Assembly: GCA_004764695.1 (NCBI GenBank) | Contig: SMSO01000005.1 | Coordinates: 1,197,501-1,261,500 of the forward strand | DNA length: 64,000 nt | Reading direction: 5' to 3' | DNA from: Schizochytrium sp. TIO01 | Lineage: Eukaryota > Sar > Bigyra > Thraustochytrida > Thraustochytriidae | Translations under genes and position numbers: made by a program | Shown here: one piece after another, positions 45,388 through 56,400 of the stretch | Layout of the letters: every line of letters begins with the position of its first letter | Position numbering within the stretch: position 1 is the stretch's first letter | The notes under the pieces: generated by a model | The model's input: the letters and a program-made list of their open reading frames with translations, nothing else | The model's database searches: none | What the model was told of the DNA's origin: nothing

Positions 45388-46202
45388 TTTCTTTGGCTAA
45401 AGTGATTCCTTTAGTCCCCTACAATCGCACACTCATTCTTTTCTTTTTCCCTTTGCGAACGGCGCTTTGAATATATGAAGCATGCGCAACTCAGTGGGTC
45501 CTCAATTATTCTCTATTACCTCCCATCCCCCTTCTTCGTTCCAACATTAGAAAGAATGAGGCTCTGTTTTCACCTTGTACTACATACATACACACATACA
45601 TAACCCGCCCCCTTCAAGCTATATTAGTGCAGCGAAGTGGCTCACGATCAGATCTTGAGCTATTGCTACATGTTTAATGCTACACTAGTATCCACTCAGG
45701 GAGTATCAATATTCTTAAGCAAGCCATCACAAGTACCATGCGTAGTTCCATAATCTTTTTCGGGACACAATCGATGTCTCCTTGTTTCAATTATCTGATC
45801 TTTCTCATTCATCCTCTCTGTCTCATTATATATACTCATTTCTCGCAACTGCCAGTGCAAGGAATTGTTGATGCACCTCTTGTAAAACCTAATTAAAATC
45901 TTCGTTTTAGAATTAATCAATCATCATTCGCATCTCATGCGATACTGAGGCCTCCAAGTGTTATGATCAGTGACATTACTTGCATTACTTGAAGTTTAGA
46001 AAGAGTCGAGTTTGTTCATTTGTCTACTACCTGCAACTTGAGATGTGAGCTCCTCAAAGAAAATTGAAAACTAAAGCATGAACCTAGAAAATTATGAATT
46101 ACGCTGTAACCCTCTAAAGCCCCAATGGGACGTCAAGAGACCAGGGAGGAATGGAAACGTGACACCTTTATTACAGACAAATCAGTAAGAAAAGAAAAGA
46201 AA
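45388..46202. other. Convergent intergenic spacer
   Basis: 815 bases between two 3' ends. Pyrimidine-rich then AT-rich, with an ACAT-type short repeat near 45580–45600. Nothing else recognised. Confidence 0.5.
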
Positions 46203-48665
46203 TTATTTTCGGTCGGGGTTGTGAAATCCACGAGAACCCGGGAGCTTGCCTTCGAGCAAAGACAAGACTACCTCCGCATATGGGTGCTTAATATGTGATA
46301 GCACAATACGCATGACTGCAGTGATGGGCACGGATAGAATCGCTCCAGCTACACCCCACACTGTGTACCAAAATGACAAACTCACAAGAATGACAATCGC
46401 GTGCAATTCCAAAGTACGACCAAAGATCATTGGCTCGATAACGTTACCAAGCAATAAGTGCACCAGAGACGGCAGAGCAATAGCGAGAATCATGCTAATT
46501 GTATTTTGGTTCGGGTCAAGTAGTACGATGGGGATGGGTAAAAGAGTCGCGAGCATTGCACCCACTGTGGGCACCATATTGCACAGAAATGTCGCGAGAC
46601 CAAAGATGTGAGCCATTTTAACATTCAAAACTGGACCGAGTACAACATAAACACTCACACCAACTGCCAAAGAAATGAGCACCTTGATCACAATATAGCG
46701 CTGAATTTGCATATCAATTTGTCGTCGTAAGTCACGCGCCCTCGATTGGGCTGTGCTAATACGCATAGTTTCGGAGCCATATGCTGGTTCAGAGTCTTCG
46801 AATAGCATATACAACACAAACAGAAAAATGATGAAGACGTACTCGAGAGCATTCACAACGCTAAACACAAGCGTCTGGGTTAAAGAGACCCAGTGAAAGC
46901 CCTTGCGAAATTCTTGCAGGAGAGCAGCAATATCAATACCAAACATGCGCTGCACCCAATCCTTCAGCGATGAGGCAAGTAACACTGTACGCTCTTCAAA
47001 TTGCTCAATGTCTTCAGCCTCAAAAGTCTGAATTGCATCAGCTATAATCACAATGATGCCTGCGAAGAAACCAATGACAATGAGCATACAAATAAGAATA
47101 GCAAGCCACCGAGGGCAGCGAAAATGTCTACACCGCCAGCACATGGCTTTGGCTTCAATAGCCTGTGGTGCTGGTCCAGCAGAGGACATACCAGAACTTG
47201 AGGAGTGTGCGTGAGCGCCGCTCAAGGATGATACATTCATTCGCGAGGCGGACCTAGAGCGCAAGTCGCTTTCAGTACCTTTTGAAGTTGACGTCGATGC
47301 GCCACTATCCATGAGGGATGAAAGCTCAACCTGTACGCCGCTCGCTGAACCTAGAGATGAGTCTGTAACTTTCCCGGTATCCTCGATTGTGCCTTCACGA
47401 CCATCTGCTTGGTCTGTGTCGGGAAAGGGTACCTGGATATGGTCAAACGAGGCACGGAGCTCACCTGAGTGATTTTTGCGTATGGGTAGCGCACTTGAGT
47501 AGGCATTTGCGCTGGCTGCTCCACGAAAGCAGGATTGCGGCCTGAAAAAGTTAAAACAGGATGCATTGGTGCACGAGTATAAGGGTGTGGTGAGCAAGTT
47601 CACGAGAGGTTTTAGCAAGTAAGTGAAAAAGAGGGCAATCACAAATGGCACAAGAATTTCCTCAGCCCACACAAGGATAAAACCCACGCCAATTACAGCC
47701 ATGATGAGTAGTGGGATAGCAATAAGATTGAAGGTTGCCTGTATCTGGCGCAATATGCCCCTCTGGCGCAGCACAGACTCAAACGCGTCGAGGTCCCACT
47801 CGTACGCATGAGTTGGGCTAAAAGAATTATTGCCAGCCCCATAGGCCTTGCTGGAACTACTGTGCCTTCTCATTTCTGGCCTCTCCGGTGCAAAGCTATC
47901 GGTATCCACATACCGAGATCCAGCCGACCCGGCAGCGCCAGGATCTGCTGCAGAGGAGGGCTGAAATTGCGACGATGTTGAGGAGTTCGTCGTGGTTGCA
48001 GCAGCAGCTGCTCTGGCCTTGATGCCTTTGTAGTCTTCCATTGTCACAGACTCCTGGTGAAGTGCTTTAGCCCCAAGCGATTGAGCTCTCTTTCGTTGCT
48101 GTGCAGCTCCGAGAGGCGACAATCTCCAACCTAAGAGCGAAGCGCTCGAGGTGGTTGGGTTCAAAGTTAAATTTGATGCTATGGCACCCTCCAGGTGCGG
48201 CTGAATTCCCGAAATGCCAACCTGCGAAAGTGCTGAGGATGCCCTTGGTGAAGACGCTTTTCTGCGCACTGCAGGAGCCGTCGCAATAACAGGTTTCGCG
48301 GCAGGCTTCGGGGCAGATTTCGAAGCGTCTGCTGCCAAATTTGACGCAAAATTCGCAGCTGTCGAGGGTCTTTGTGAAGAGCTCGAGGAGTTCAAGGAAT
48401 CCAGGGATCTTGAATTCAATGGGCTTGAATTTGAAGCTGAGTTAGAGCTGGATGAGGCAGCTGCAGCAGCGGCGCGGGCGCCGGCGCTCGTGCGGTGGAG
48501 CTCGCTCAGCGTTCCTAGCGCGAGGCGAGAGCCCGCAGGCACCGCCTGGCGCACGGTCCTAGGAACGGGCCGGTACGCAGCTACGCGCAAAGGGTCTCGG
48601 CCGCCGCGAAAGCGAGGAAGGCCGCGACGAAGGGCTTTGCCGCACCGACAACAACGATCGATCAC
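46203..48665 (-). CDS. AI-2E / PerM-family multi-pass membrane transporter with long disordered N-terminus
   Basis: Open frame of 820 codons; the first ATG is at 48041 (MEDYKGIKAR), giving 612 residues. The preceding 208 codons are GC-rich, Arg/Ala/Ser-rich and look coding, but have no ATG and follow a TAG directly, so a 5' exon or a non-ATG start is possible. An ATG at 48723 plus a 37-nt GT–AG gap would fit in frame, but the gap is shorter than the other introns here. Membrane part (numbering from 48665): two helices ~312–358 (ATFNLIAIPLLIMAVIG, LVPFVIALFFTYLLKPLV), a Ser-rich cytosolic loop, then about six helices including LATFLCNMVPTVGAMLATLL, LLLGNVIEPMIFGRTLELHA and TVWGVAGAILSVPITAVMRI, typical of the AI-2E exporter (UPF0118) family. 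Family members export small molecules or Na+/H+ exchange. Substrate unknown. Confidence 0.85.
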   Translation of the reverse strand: MIDRCCRCGKALRRGLPRFRGGRDPLRVAAYRPVPRTVRQAVPAGSRLALGTLSELHRTSAGARAAAAAASSSSNSASNSSPLNSRSLDSLNSSSSSQRPSTAANFASNLAADASKSAPKPAAKPVIATAPAVRRKASSPRASSALSQVGISGIQPHLEGAIASNLTLNPTTSSASLLGWRLSPLGAAQQRKRAQSLGAKALHQESVTMEDYKGIKARAAAAATTTNSSTSSQFQPSSAADPGAAGSAGSRYVDTDSFAPERPEMRRHSSSSKAYGAGNNSFSPTHAYEWDLDAFESVLRQRGILRQIQATFNLIAIPLLIMAVIGVGFILVWAEEILVPFVIALFFTYLLKPLVNLLTTPLYSCTNASCFNFFRPQSCFRGAASANAYSSALPIRKNHSGELRASFDHIQVPFPDTDQADGREGTIEDTGKVTDSSLGSASGVQVELSSLMDSGASTSTSKGTESDLRSRSASRMNVSSLSGAHAHSSSSGMSSAGPAPQAIEAKAMCWRCRHFRCPRWLAILICMLIVIGFFAGIIVIIADAIQTFEAEDIEQFEERTVLLASSLKDWVQRMFGIDIAALLQEFRKGFHWVSLTQTLVFSVVNALEYVFIIFLFVLYMLFEDSEPAYGSETMRISTAQSRARDLRRQIDMQIQRYIVIKVLISLAVGVSVYVVLGPVLNVKMAHIFGLATFLCNMVPTVGAMLATLLPIPIVLLDPNQNTISMILAIALPSLVHLLLGNVIEPMIFGRTLELHAIVILVSLSFWYTVWGVAGAILSVPITAVMRIVLSHIKHPYAEVVLSLLEGKLPGSRGFHNPDRK

Positions 48666-49895
48666 CTATTTCTGTACGATGGTGTTTGTTTCGTCAAATA
48701 ACCTGCTGTGTAGATGTACACATACTCTATAGTATAGGCTGCCTTAAAGTGGGCTATAGAGATGAAGTTACAGTAGAGTATTCTCTTATTCCGCTTTTGT
48801 AAAAAGATAAAGAACTAAAGAACCTTGGACAAAAGGTACAGAGAATACCCTTACAAATCGTCTTATTAGGTCTAACGAAAGTCAAAGGGGGATATGGTAG
48901 GAGTATGTCCCATGGAAAGATCTGGGCTGGGAAAGGGTGTGTTTTTTAGATGGAGATCACTGATTTGACTGATTTGACGGTAATGCTTCTGTCTACAAGG
49001 TCCAACGGAGGTTCGCTGAAAGAGAGGAGCTAGATTGGATGTGAAAACGCTAAAATGGTGATGATTCCTAAGACTGAGCTCGGTGCGTGCGTGAGAAGAA
49101 ATTAAAAAAGGGAGCCTGAATGATGGGTGATGAGAAATCCTCAACATTTGTCGTTTTTGCATGGGTATCATACCTTTTTTTCAAGTTAAGTTCAAGTTAA
49201 GATAAGCTTTCGATACATTTTATACTTTAATGATGGTGCATTCAATGTAACCAAGCGCCACATCGTAAGACATTATAATTAGCTGCGGTTCCCTTGATTA
49301 ATATAGTTTTGAGAAACCAATATTGATCCTTTGTTACACGATCTTACAGTTCTTCATTTGTTGGTTTGTATAATTGCAAATCCAATGAATAAAGCCCAAT
49401 TTTATATAGAATGATTGTTTTTAATATGTCTAGACCTCTCAAGAGGGGAACTGTATCCACACGTTGCTTAGCTTTAGAAAACTATATGGTACAAAGGTAG
49501 TTATGCGTACCTACGTAGTAGTTTTCCTGAGAACTAAAACATTGGCACCACCCTATAATAAAACTAGTTTCTTCAAAAGCTAAAGTTAGAGACCCACTTT
49601 TAATTGGGTCACATGGATATCGATTTCTTGCTCGAGAATTCTTAACGTCGCCCCAAAGGCAACTTGGCCATGCAGCCGGCTGTTATTGACAAGAACAAGT
49701 CTACAGATTGAATGATAAAAGTTCAGAAAAGATAAAAGATAAAAAGAACAGAATAGAATAAAATAGACCTAAGAAAGAATTGAATAATGGAAAGAAGAAA
49801 AGAAATCTCAAGTTGATCAAACGCAACCAAACCGGAAATCCGCAAGAGCTCGTTTCGGGTGTCGTGGCGCGGTGATCGCGTTTTCCCCGGCGACA
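48666..49895. other. Divergent intergenic region
   Basis: 1.2 kb between the AI-2E gene and the PI3-kinase gene, holding both promoters. AT-rich in the middle; contains GTACCTACGTAG at about 49507. No gene was seen; a minus-strand frame at 48872–49171 lacks protein-like features. Confidence 0.5.
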
Positions 49896-52587
49896 ATGCC
49901 TGTCGTGGATGGCCTCCCATGCCTCGAGTATGCGTACCAGCTGAGCTGCAACCAGGTCCTTGACGTGACTGTGCAGGCCCGAAGCCTCGACGCGCGACAG
50001 TGGATCTCGCCTGACGGCCATGACGACGGCGACGAATACTTCGCCACCGCACAGGTCTTTTGCGGTGGGTTCCCTATGCACGCACTGCAGCAATGCACAC
50101 GCCTTTCCACTGCCAAACGAGGTCGTGTGCATTGGCTGCAGTGGCTAACGCCGCCAGTGCGCTACTGTGACCTTCAGCTGGACGCCTGCGTGGTGGTCTC
50201 AGTAGTGAGCGCTCGGCACGGCGAGCTTGGCGTGGGCGTAGTGTCACTTTTCGATGAGCACGGGAGACTTCGAAGAGGTAGGATGCAAGTGAGGTTGAAC
50301 GGCGAACAGACAGAGACCTCGAGGCTATGGCAGATTGGAGAAAAGTACAATAACGGCAAAGTAGTCCGCGTTTCATGGCTAGATGCATTGGCAAGAGCTC
50401 GCACGAGAGCTTTGACTCATAATGAAGCAGGCAGAACATCACTGCTTACGCTGACGTTTCCCATACTTTGAGCAACCGGTGCTTTTTGAAGAAAAAACCT
50501 ACTTTCCGGAGAGGATTATCCTTCGACAGGAGGCAGGCTTCATTCAAGACCCAGAGGTCCTTTACGGAGCGAGGTCGGTAATACGTGATGGCAAAGAGCT
50601 AGCGAACCCTGTTGAGGAAAAGTACCGCAAGTTAAATCCGAACCCTGTCAGAGGTGTCGTGGATAAGGAACTCAAACCTAATAAACATGAAAAGGAACAA
50701 ATCAAGCGAATCCTGGCATCCTCGAAGCAGTTCACTCGAGACAACCAAGATATTATCTGGAAATTCTGCTACTCGCTTACCTCTGATCGTAAGGCACTGA
50801 TTAAATTTGTTATGAGCGTTGACTGGAAAAGCCCGCGTGAGACAAGCCTAGCAGCCGAGCTTCTTGAGTCATGGGCACAAATTGATATCGCGGATGCTCT
50901 GCGTTTGCTCGGTGACGAGGACACCTTTCGCAACCCTGTTGTTCGTGGTCACGCCATCCGGATTCTCGACCAAGCCAGCGACGCCGAGCTTCAGCTCTAT
51001 CTGTTGCAGCTTGTGCAAGCACTGCGCTACGACAGAGATATTGAGGAACAAGATGGCGCCGCTGCAGAACATGAAGCAGCCGCATCCCCTACGGGGGGGC
51101 GCTCCTTTGAGTTTCATTCTGGAGGCACAGCCGTAGCAAGCCCTGCACCTCTCGGACTCTTGGCGCGCTTCCTTATCCGTCGCACCATGCAAAGTGAAAC
51201 ACTTGTATCATTTTTCATGTGGTATTTAAACACTGAACAACAAAGTATGGAGTTGTTTTCGATTGTGCGACAAGAACTTGTACGACAGTTGCAACAAACA
51301 AGCAAAGGGGCCCAGCTAGCTGAGAAGCTCAAGGCTCAAGAACACTTTGTACAAGAGCTCATTGAAATGGGCAAGGAGGGTCGAGGCCGCGCAGCAACAC
51401 GGCAAAACTACTTACAACGCATGCTGCAGCAGCGGGACCACCGCTTCCATAAACTTTGTACTTTAGATGAGCCAGTTATTCACCCGTTATGGCCAGAACA
51501 GTCTATCGTTGGTGTGGACCCAGAGTCTGTTAAGGTCTTCAGCAGCAAGACTATGCCCATCAAGGTTGACCTTCTTTTAAGTGATCGATCGGAAACAGGA
51601 AGCCCGCTTACTTCTCCAGCCATGTTTAAGATTGGCGATGATTTGCGGCAGGATCAACTAGTTCTTCAATTGATGGGTGTGATGGACAAAATGTTTAAGG
51701 ATGTGAATCTGGACTTGCACCTTACCCTATATCGAGTTCTGCCATTCTCTAAAGACGAAGGCATGATGGAGTTTGTTCCAGGATCGGTTTCTCTTACCCA
51801 AATTCAACGTGTAGATAGCACAATTAGTAATTTCTTTCATAAGCGTGCAAAGGAAGTCGCAGCTTTAGAACGGAAGGCTGCGGCAGCTGCAGCTGCTGCC
51901 ATTAACCAAGATGACTCTCAAGCTAGTGGGCAGAGTGGCGGTCGTACAGGGGACAGCAGAACTGATGGTGCTACACGTCGTGGATCAGGTAATGCTACTC
52001 CTGGATTAAATCCAACCTCGTCCAATACTACACCTGCGTCGAGCCGTAGAGAGAGATCTGAACAAGGTATTTATGAGGATATGGTTTCAAACTTTATCAA
52101 GTCTTGTGCAGGATATTGCATGTGTACGTATGTACTTGGTGTTGGAGATCGCCACCTGGACAACATTCTTGTGCGACGGGACACTGGTGCCTTATTTCAC
52201 ATTGATTTTGGCTTCATCATGGGACACGATCCCCGAAGCTGGGCAGTTGGACCCATTCGCATTACTAAAGATATGATTGAGACCATGGGAGGCCGTGGCA
52301 GCCCTGGTTTTGAAAAGTTCGTCTCACATTGTTGTGAAGCTTATCGCATTTTACGAAACAATGCTAATCTGATTCTGAACTTGTTGCATCTCATGAAGCA
52401 TTCAAAGGTAAACCCTGTCTTTGAAGATGACAATGCAGTCTTTGACCTTGTGCATGGACGTTTAGAGCTTGATTGGTCTGACGAGAAGGCTGAAGTATGG
52501 CTTCGTGAGAAAATCAACAAGTCTGAAGACACGCTCATTACTGCGATTTCTGATGTCATGCATAACGCAAACGTATTCCTCAACTAG
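49896..52587 (+). CDS. VPS34: Phosphatidylinositol 3-kinase, class III (VPS34), with one apparent +1 frame jump
   Basis: About 896 residues once one base near 50455–50468 is skipped, close to the usual 880–890. Residues 1–~190 are the C2 domain (SCNQVLDVTVQARSL ... GELGVGVVSLFDEHGRLRRG). A helical PIK region follows (IIWKFCYSLTSDRKALIKFV, ELQLYLLQLVQALRYD). The kinase domain has FKIGDDLRQDQLVLQLMG, catalytic GVGDRHLDNILV and activation-loop HIDFGFIMGHDP. An Ala/Ser/Thr-rich insert of ~65 residues interrupts the kinase domain before YEDMVSNFIKSCAGYCMCTY. The C-terminal helix SDVMHNANVFLN is complete. The enzyme makes PI3P on endosomes and autophagosomes with VPS15 and Beclin-type partners. Start: ATG 49896 (MPVVDGLPCLEYAYQLSC). 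The DFG and DRHxxN residues are intact, so it should be active. Confidence 0.92.
50455..50471 (+). other. Frame jump in VPS34 at CTT-TGA
   Basis: Frame 0 ends ... TTT CCC ATA CTT TGA at 50469–50471. Frame +1, which encodes the rest of VPS34, opens only after a TGA at 50452–50454. The shift must therefore lie in 14 bases. Deleting one T or C gives LTFPYFEQPVLFEEK; a P-site slip on CTT gives LTFPILEQPVLFEEK. Both fit the C2-to-helical junction. Confidence 0.75.
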
Positions 52588-53426
52588 AAGGTCTTGTTTA
52601 TAATTAATCCATTTTTTTGTACATTTTTTTTCTTCTTTTGAGTGACTCAGAGTAATCTTGGAAAAAAATGAAAATGGAGAGCACACGAATCACTCATGGC
52701 TTTTGTAACAATGAAACAAGAACTTAGTGATGGATGATTGATATGGCTTGAGTTTGAACCCTAGGTAAAAGATTTTAACTTATTACCTGACTATCGAGAG
52801 TAAACAGTTTATTTAGCACCAAACTGCAACTGTGGTCCCAAACATGGAGTTAGTTATCTGATGAAGAATTTACTCCTTTTCTGCTCTTGATTGAGAACAA
52901 ATGTATTAGACAAAAACACATGGTATTTGGTTTACGCTGTGACAAATACCTCGGGATTGGCAAAGCACAAATTTACCTGCTTTCAATTCTGGTAAAAATT
53001 AAAAGTCAGAGAGTCAAGAATAAGGCTGGATTCTTTCATAAGAACACCAAGAGTATATTTGTTTATTTCAATTATAATTGAATTTTTTTTTTTTGAGGAT
53101 CTTTTCGGATGGGGATAGGACTACGCGATGTGCGCGAAGTTTATGACAAAAAGAAAGATGCACACGTCCACAGGGGCAGACATTTTTTGATAGGCAGATA
53201 GGGCGTGTTGTTGCATCTCTGGATCGAGTCTGCGATTGTATGTACCATATAAGAAAATCGGTCATGGAAAACAATGATAGGACATCCCGCAGTGGAGAAG
53301 GGCTTAAAGCTGCGACAAAATAGACAGAAGTCGAGCAAAAACCAAAAGCATTCTGAACAGAGCAGAAGCAGAGAGATTAGTATCATATTGGAAAACAAGG
53401 GTTCCCATTGAGGAAGCCGTCCGATC
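52588..53426. other. Convergent intergenic spacer
   Basis: 839 bases between the 3' ends of VPS34 and the myosin gene, AT-rich, with T runs near 52613 and 53085. Nothing recognised. Confidence 0.5.
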
Positions 53427-56400
53427 TTAAGCGCGATCAGGCATGACAGAGTAACGCGAGCGGTCTTTCTTGTTGTAGAAGGAGCTGATAGCGCTAGTCA
53501 TATCGCTCGGAGCACTGTGTGTCTCAGAGCCATACTTTGTGTTATGAAAGGCTGACACGAACTGCTGCTGGTTCTCAGACTTGCGAGTCAGGGCCAAAGT
53601 GAAGAGCTCAAAGTCTTCAGAAGGAGTGAATGACTTGAGGCAGATGGCATAGAGGCCCCAAACACGCTGGGCAGACTCCGGGTTCGGGTTGTTAGTGAGC
53701 TGCTTAATGATTTGAGCGTAGATCTCGTCACGGAGAACTTCGTTATCAATACCAGTTTGTACGACCATAGATCCAGCCATATCGGGCTGGTTGCTCTTCT
53801 TGTCACCTGCGAAGATCAAGATGTTGCCAAAGATCTGTTTAGCCTGCTTGATAAGCAGTTTGTCCTGGAACGGCATGAGAGACGACGCAATGCCACCCTT
53901 TTGCCACACCAGCATGTTCTCAGCTGCCTTAGCCTTGCCAAACATCTTCTTGGAGGCAAAGTCCATAGGCTCGCGCAGACCGTGGTAACGAGCAAGTTCA
54001 TAGTCACTGAGGTGGTCATCGAGGTGCTTCTCCTGGAGTTTGATAGACATATACACAACTTGCTGACGAGCCAGGTCGAAGAGCTTGATCTGGCGGTCGG
54101 TGCGTGGAATATCGAGCAGCTTGGCAGCACGAGCAACAGCATCTGAGAGCTCCTTGAACTGAGATTCAGAGGGCTTCTCAACCTTAGTGAGGCGGTCGAA
54201 AATGTTTTCGAGGTCCTTCCACTTCTGCAACTTCTCACGGTGCGCGAGTGCCTTGGGCAAGTTCACAGGCTTAAACGAAAAGACCCTTGCCAGGGGACCA
54301 ATGGTGGGCTCAACAGCCTTGATGGCATCATCGAGAGCATCGATGTCGTTGCGAAGGGCAAGAGCATCGTCGATGTTATGAGAGGCCTCCTTCAGGCGAC
54401 CGTAGAACTCACGAGCGATACCTCCGCGAATGACGCTCTGGCAGATTGGTACAATGTGCTCGAGAGCGAGGTTACGCAGAAGTCCGAGGAGCTTATGCAC
54501 AGGTGCCTTGTACAGCACAAGAGTGCGTCCAAACTGCACATCCTCAAAGGGGTGAGCACTGCTGGAGATAATTTCCTCGCAAATGGCCTTGTCATCACGA
54601 GAGCTGTAGTGGTGGCCCTGGTTGATGCAAGAGTAGCGGCAGCGGAACTGGCGAAAGTTCAGACGGAAGGGGTAACCTTGTTTGCGGATAGCAACGGCCT
54701 CAAAGACACCGCTGTAGCGCAGCTGCTCCACAACAAGGGGTGTTTCAAAGCGGTCCGAGACCTGCTTGTTGTTAGGCTTAACACAACGAATGTAGCGCGA
54801 CTCCGTCTCATAAAGAAGGTCCATGAGCTCGTTGAGTTGCTTACGGAACTTAAAGCTTACGCTCTTGATCTGCTGGCGACCAAGATCAGGGAAGAGGGCG
54901 GCAGTGCGGTCATCTGAAGAGCCCTGGCAGCAAGAGTACATGTCGGCGTAGAGAGTGTCAACATTCTTCTGCATCATGAGAGCGGCGTCATAGTTCACCA
55001 CACCGGCGTAGTGAATGACTTCGAAGGAAAGGTCGTTGTTAAGACGACGGTGAGGGTCCACGTGGAACTTATCGTTCTTCTTGTGCTGAGATTCCATCTT
55101 GTTCATAAGTTTCTCATTAGATCCTTCTGGCACGAGACTCTCCTCATCAAGCATGAGCAGAATACCTACAGGCTTGGACTCAATGAGGTCGAGGACGACC
55201 TGGTTGTCAATGAACTCGATGTGCTTGAAAGAAATGCCCTCCGATGTGTACAAGGACTCTTCTTCCTTGAAGGTGGTTCGGTTGAAAAATTGCTGGAGCT
55301 TCTCATTACAGTAGTTGATGCAAAGTTGCTCAAAGGAGTTGTTCTCAAAAATCTCAAAACCGAAGATATCGAGGATACCGATGAATTTGCCGACGCGGCC
55401 TTCGAGGCTCTCATTGATACGGCGCACAAGGTGATCGAAGAGACGAGAGTAGATACCCTTGGCGAGAGAGTCACAGGAGTCACGAGCAGTAACAGGGTCG
55501 AGAGGAATCACGTTCGTCTCACCACGGACAGAAATAGAACGTGCAGTAAGCACACGCTCAAGGTCACTGGCGGAGACTCCGAGGAGATCAGCAGCACGCT
55601 TGACGGGGGTAGTGTCCTTGACAGTGGAGCCGCTGACACCGCCAGCTTGCATTTGAAGGGAAAATTGCACATTACCAAGAGTGAGCACTGCAGTGGTAGT
55701 GCGGAAGATCCAGTCCTGCTCATCGTCGCCGAATTCGAGTTCATCAAGAGCGCTGAGCACCTCCTGGAAGTCACCGGAGTCATTGACATCAGGGGTTTTA
55801 ATAACACCAGACTTGTTCAGGTACTCATAACGCGAAGCATCCGTGAGTTGGTACTTGGAGGAAATACCAGAGTCGTTGGTCATCTGGTAGAAAATGTGAA
55901 AGTTGCGTTCTCCGCGTTGCTGGTACACGACGCGAGAGCGCTCAAGCAGGTAGTTCTGAATTGAGGCACCGCAGATGGATCCGCTTACGGAATCAAAGTA
56001 GACCTCGATCCACTTACCAAAACGGGACGAGTTGTTGTTACGGATGGTCTTGGCGTTACCGAAGGCCTCGAGCACAGGGTTGGCACTGAGAATCTTGGCC
56101 TCGACATGGGTCTCAGAACCTGCAACATCGGCAAGCCACTTGAGGCAGTGCTTGGTTGCGACAGTCTTACCTGCACCAGACTCACCACTGATGAGCACAG
56201 ACTGGTTCTGGCCATCGCGCATGAGTGAGTTATAGCTGTTCGCCGCAATTGCGAACACGTGCGGCGGCAGCTTCTTGTTGGGGGGAGGCCTCTGATAGTC
56301 GCGAATGACATTAGGTGCGTAGAGTCCCTTGATATCTTTGTAAGGGTTGACAGCAACCAAGACACTGTGAGCAGCACCGACCCAGGTGTAAATCTGATCC

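Noticed and set aside
55011-55964. 317-codon plus-strand open frame opposite the myosin gene
   Set aside because: The minus strand encodes conserved myosin motor sequence here. Strong codon bias (few TTA, CTA, TCA codons) leaves the antisense frame open by chance.
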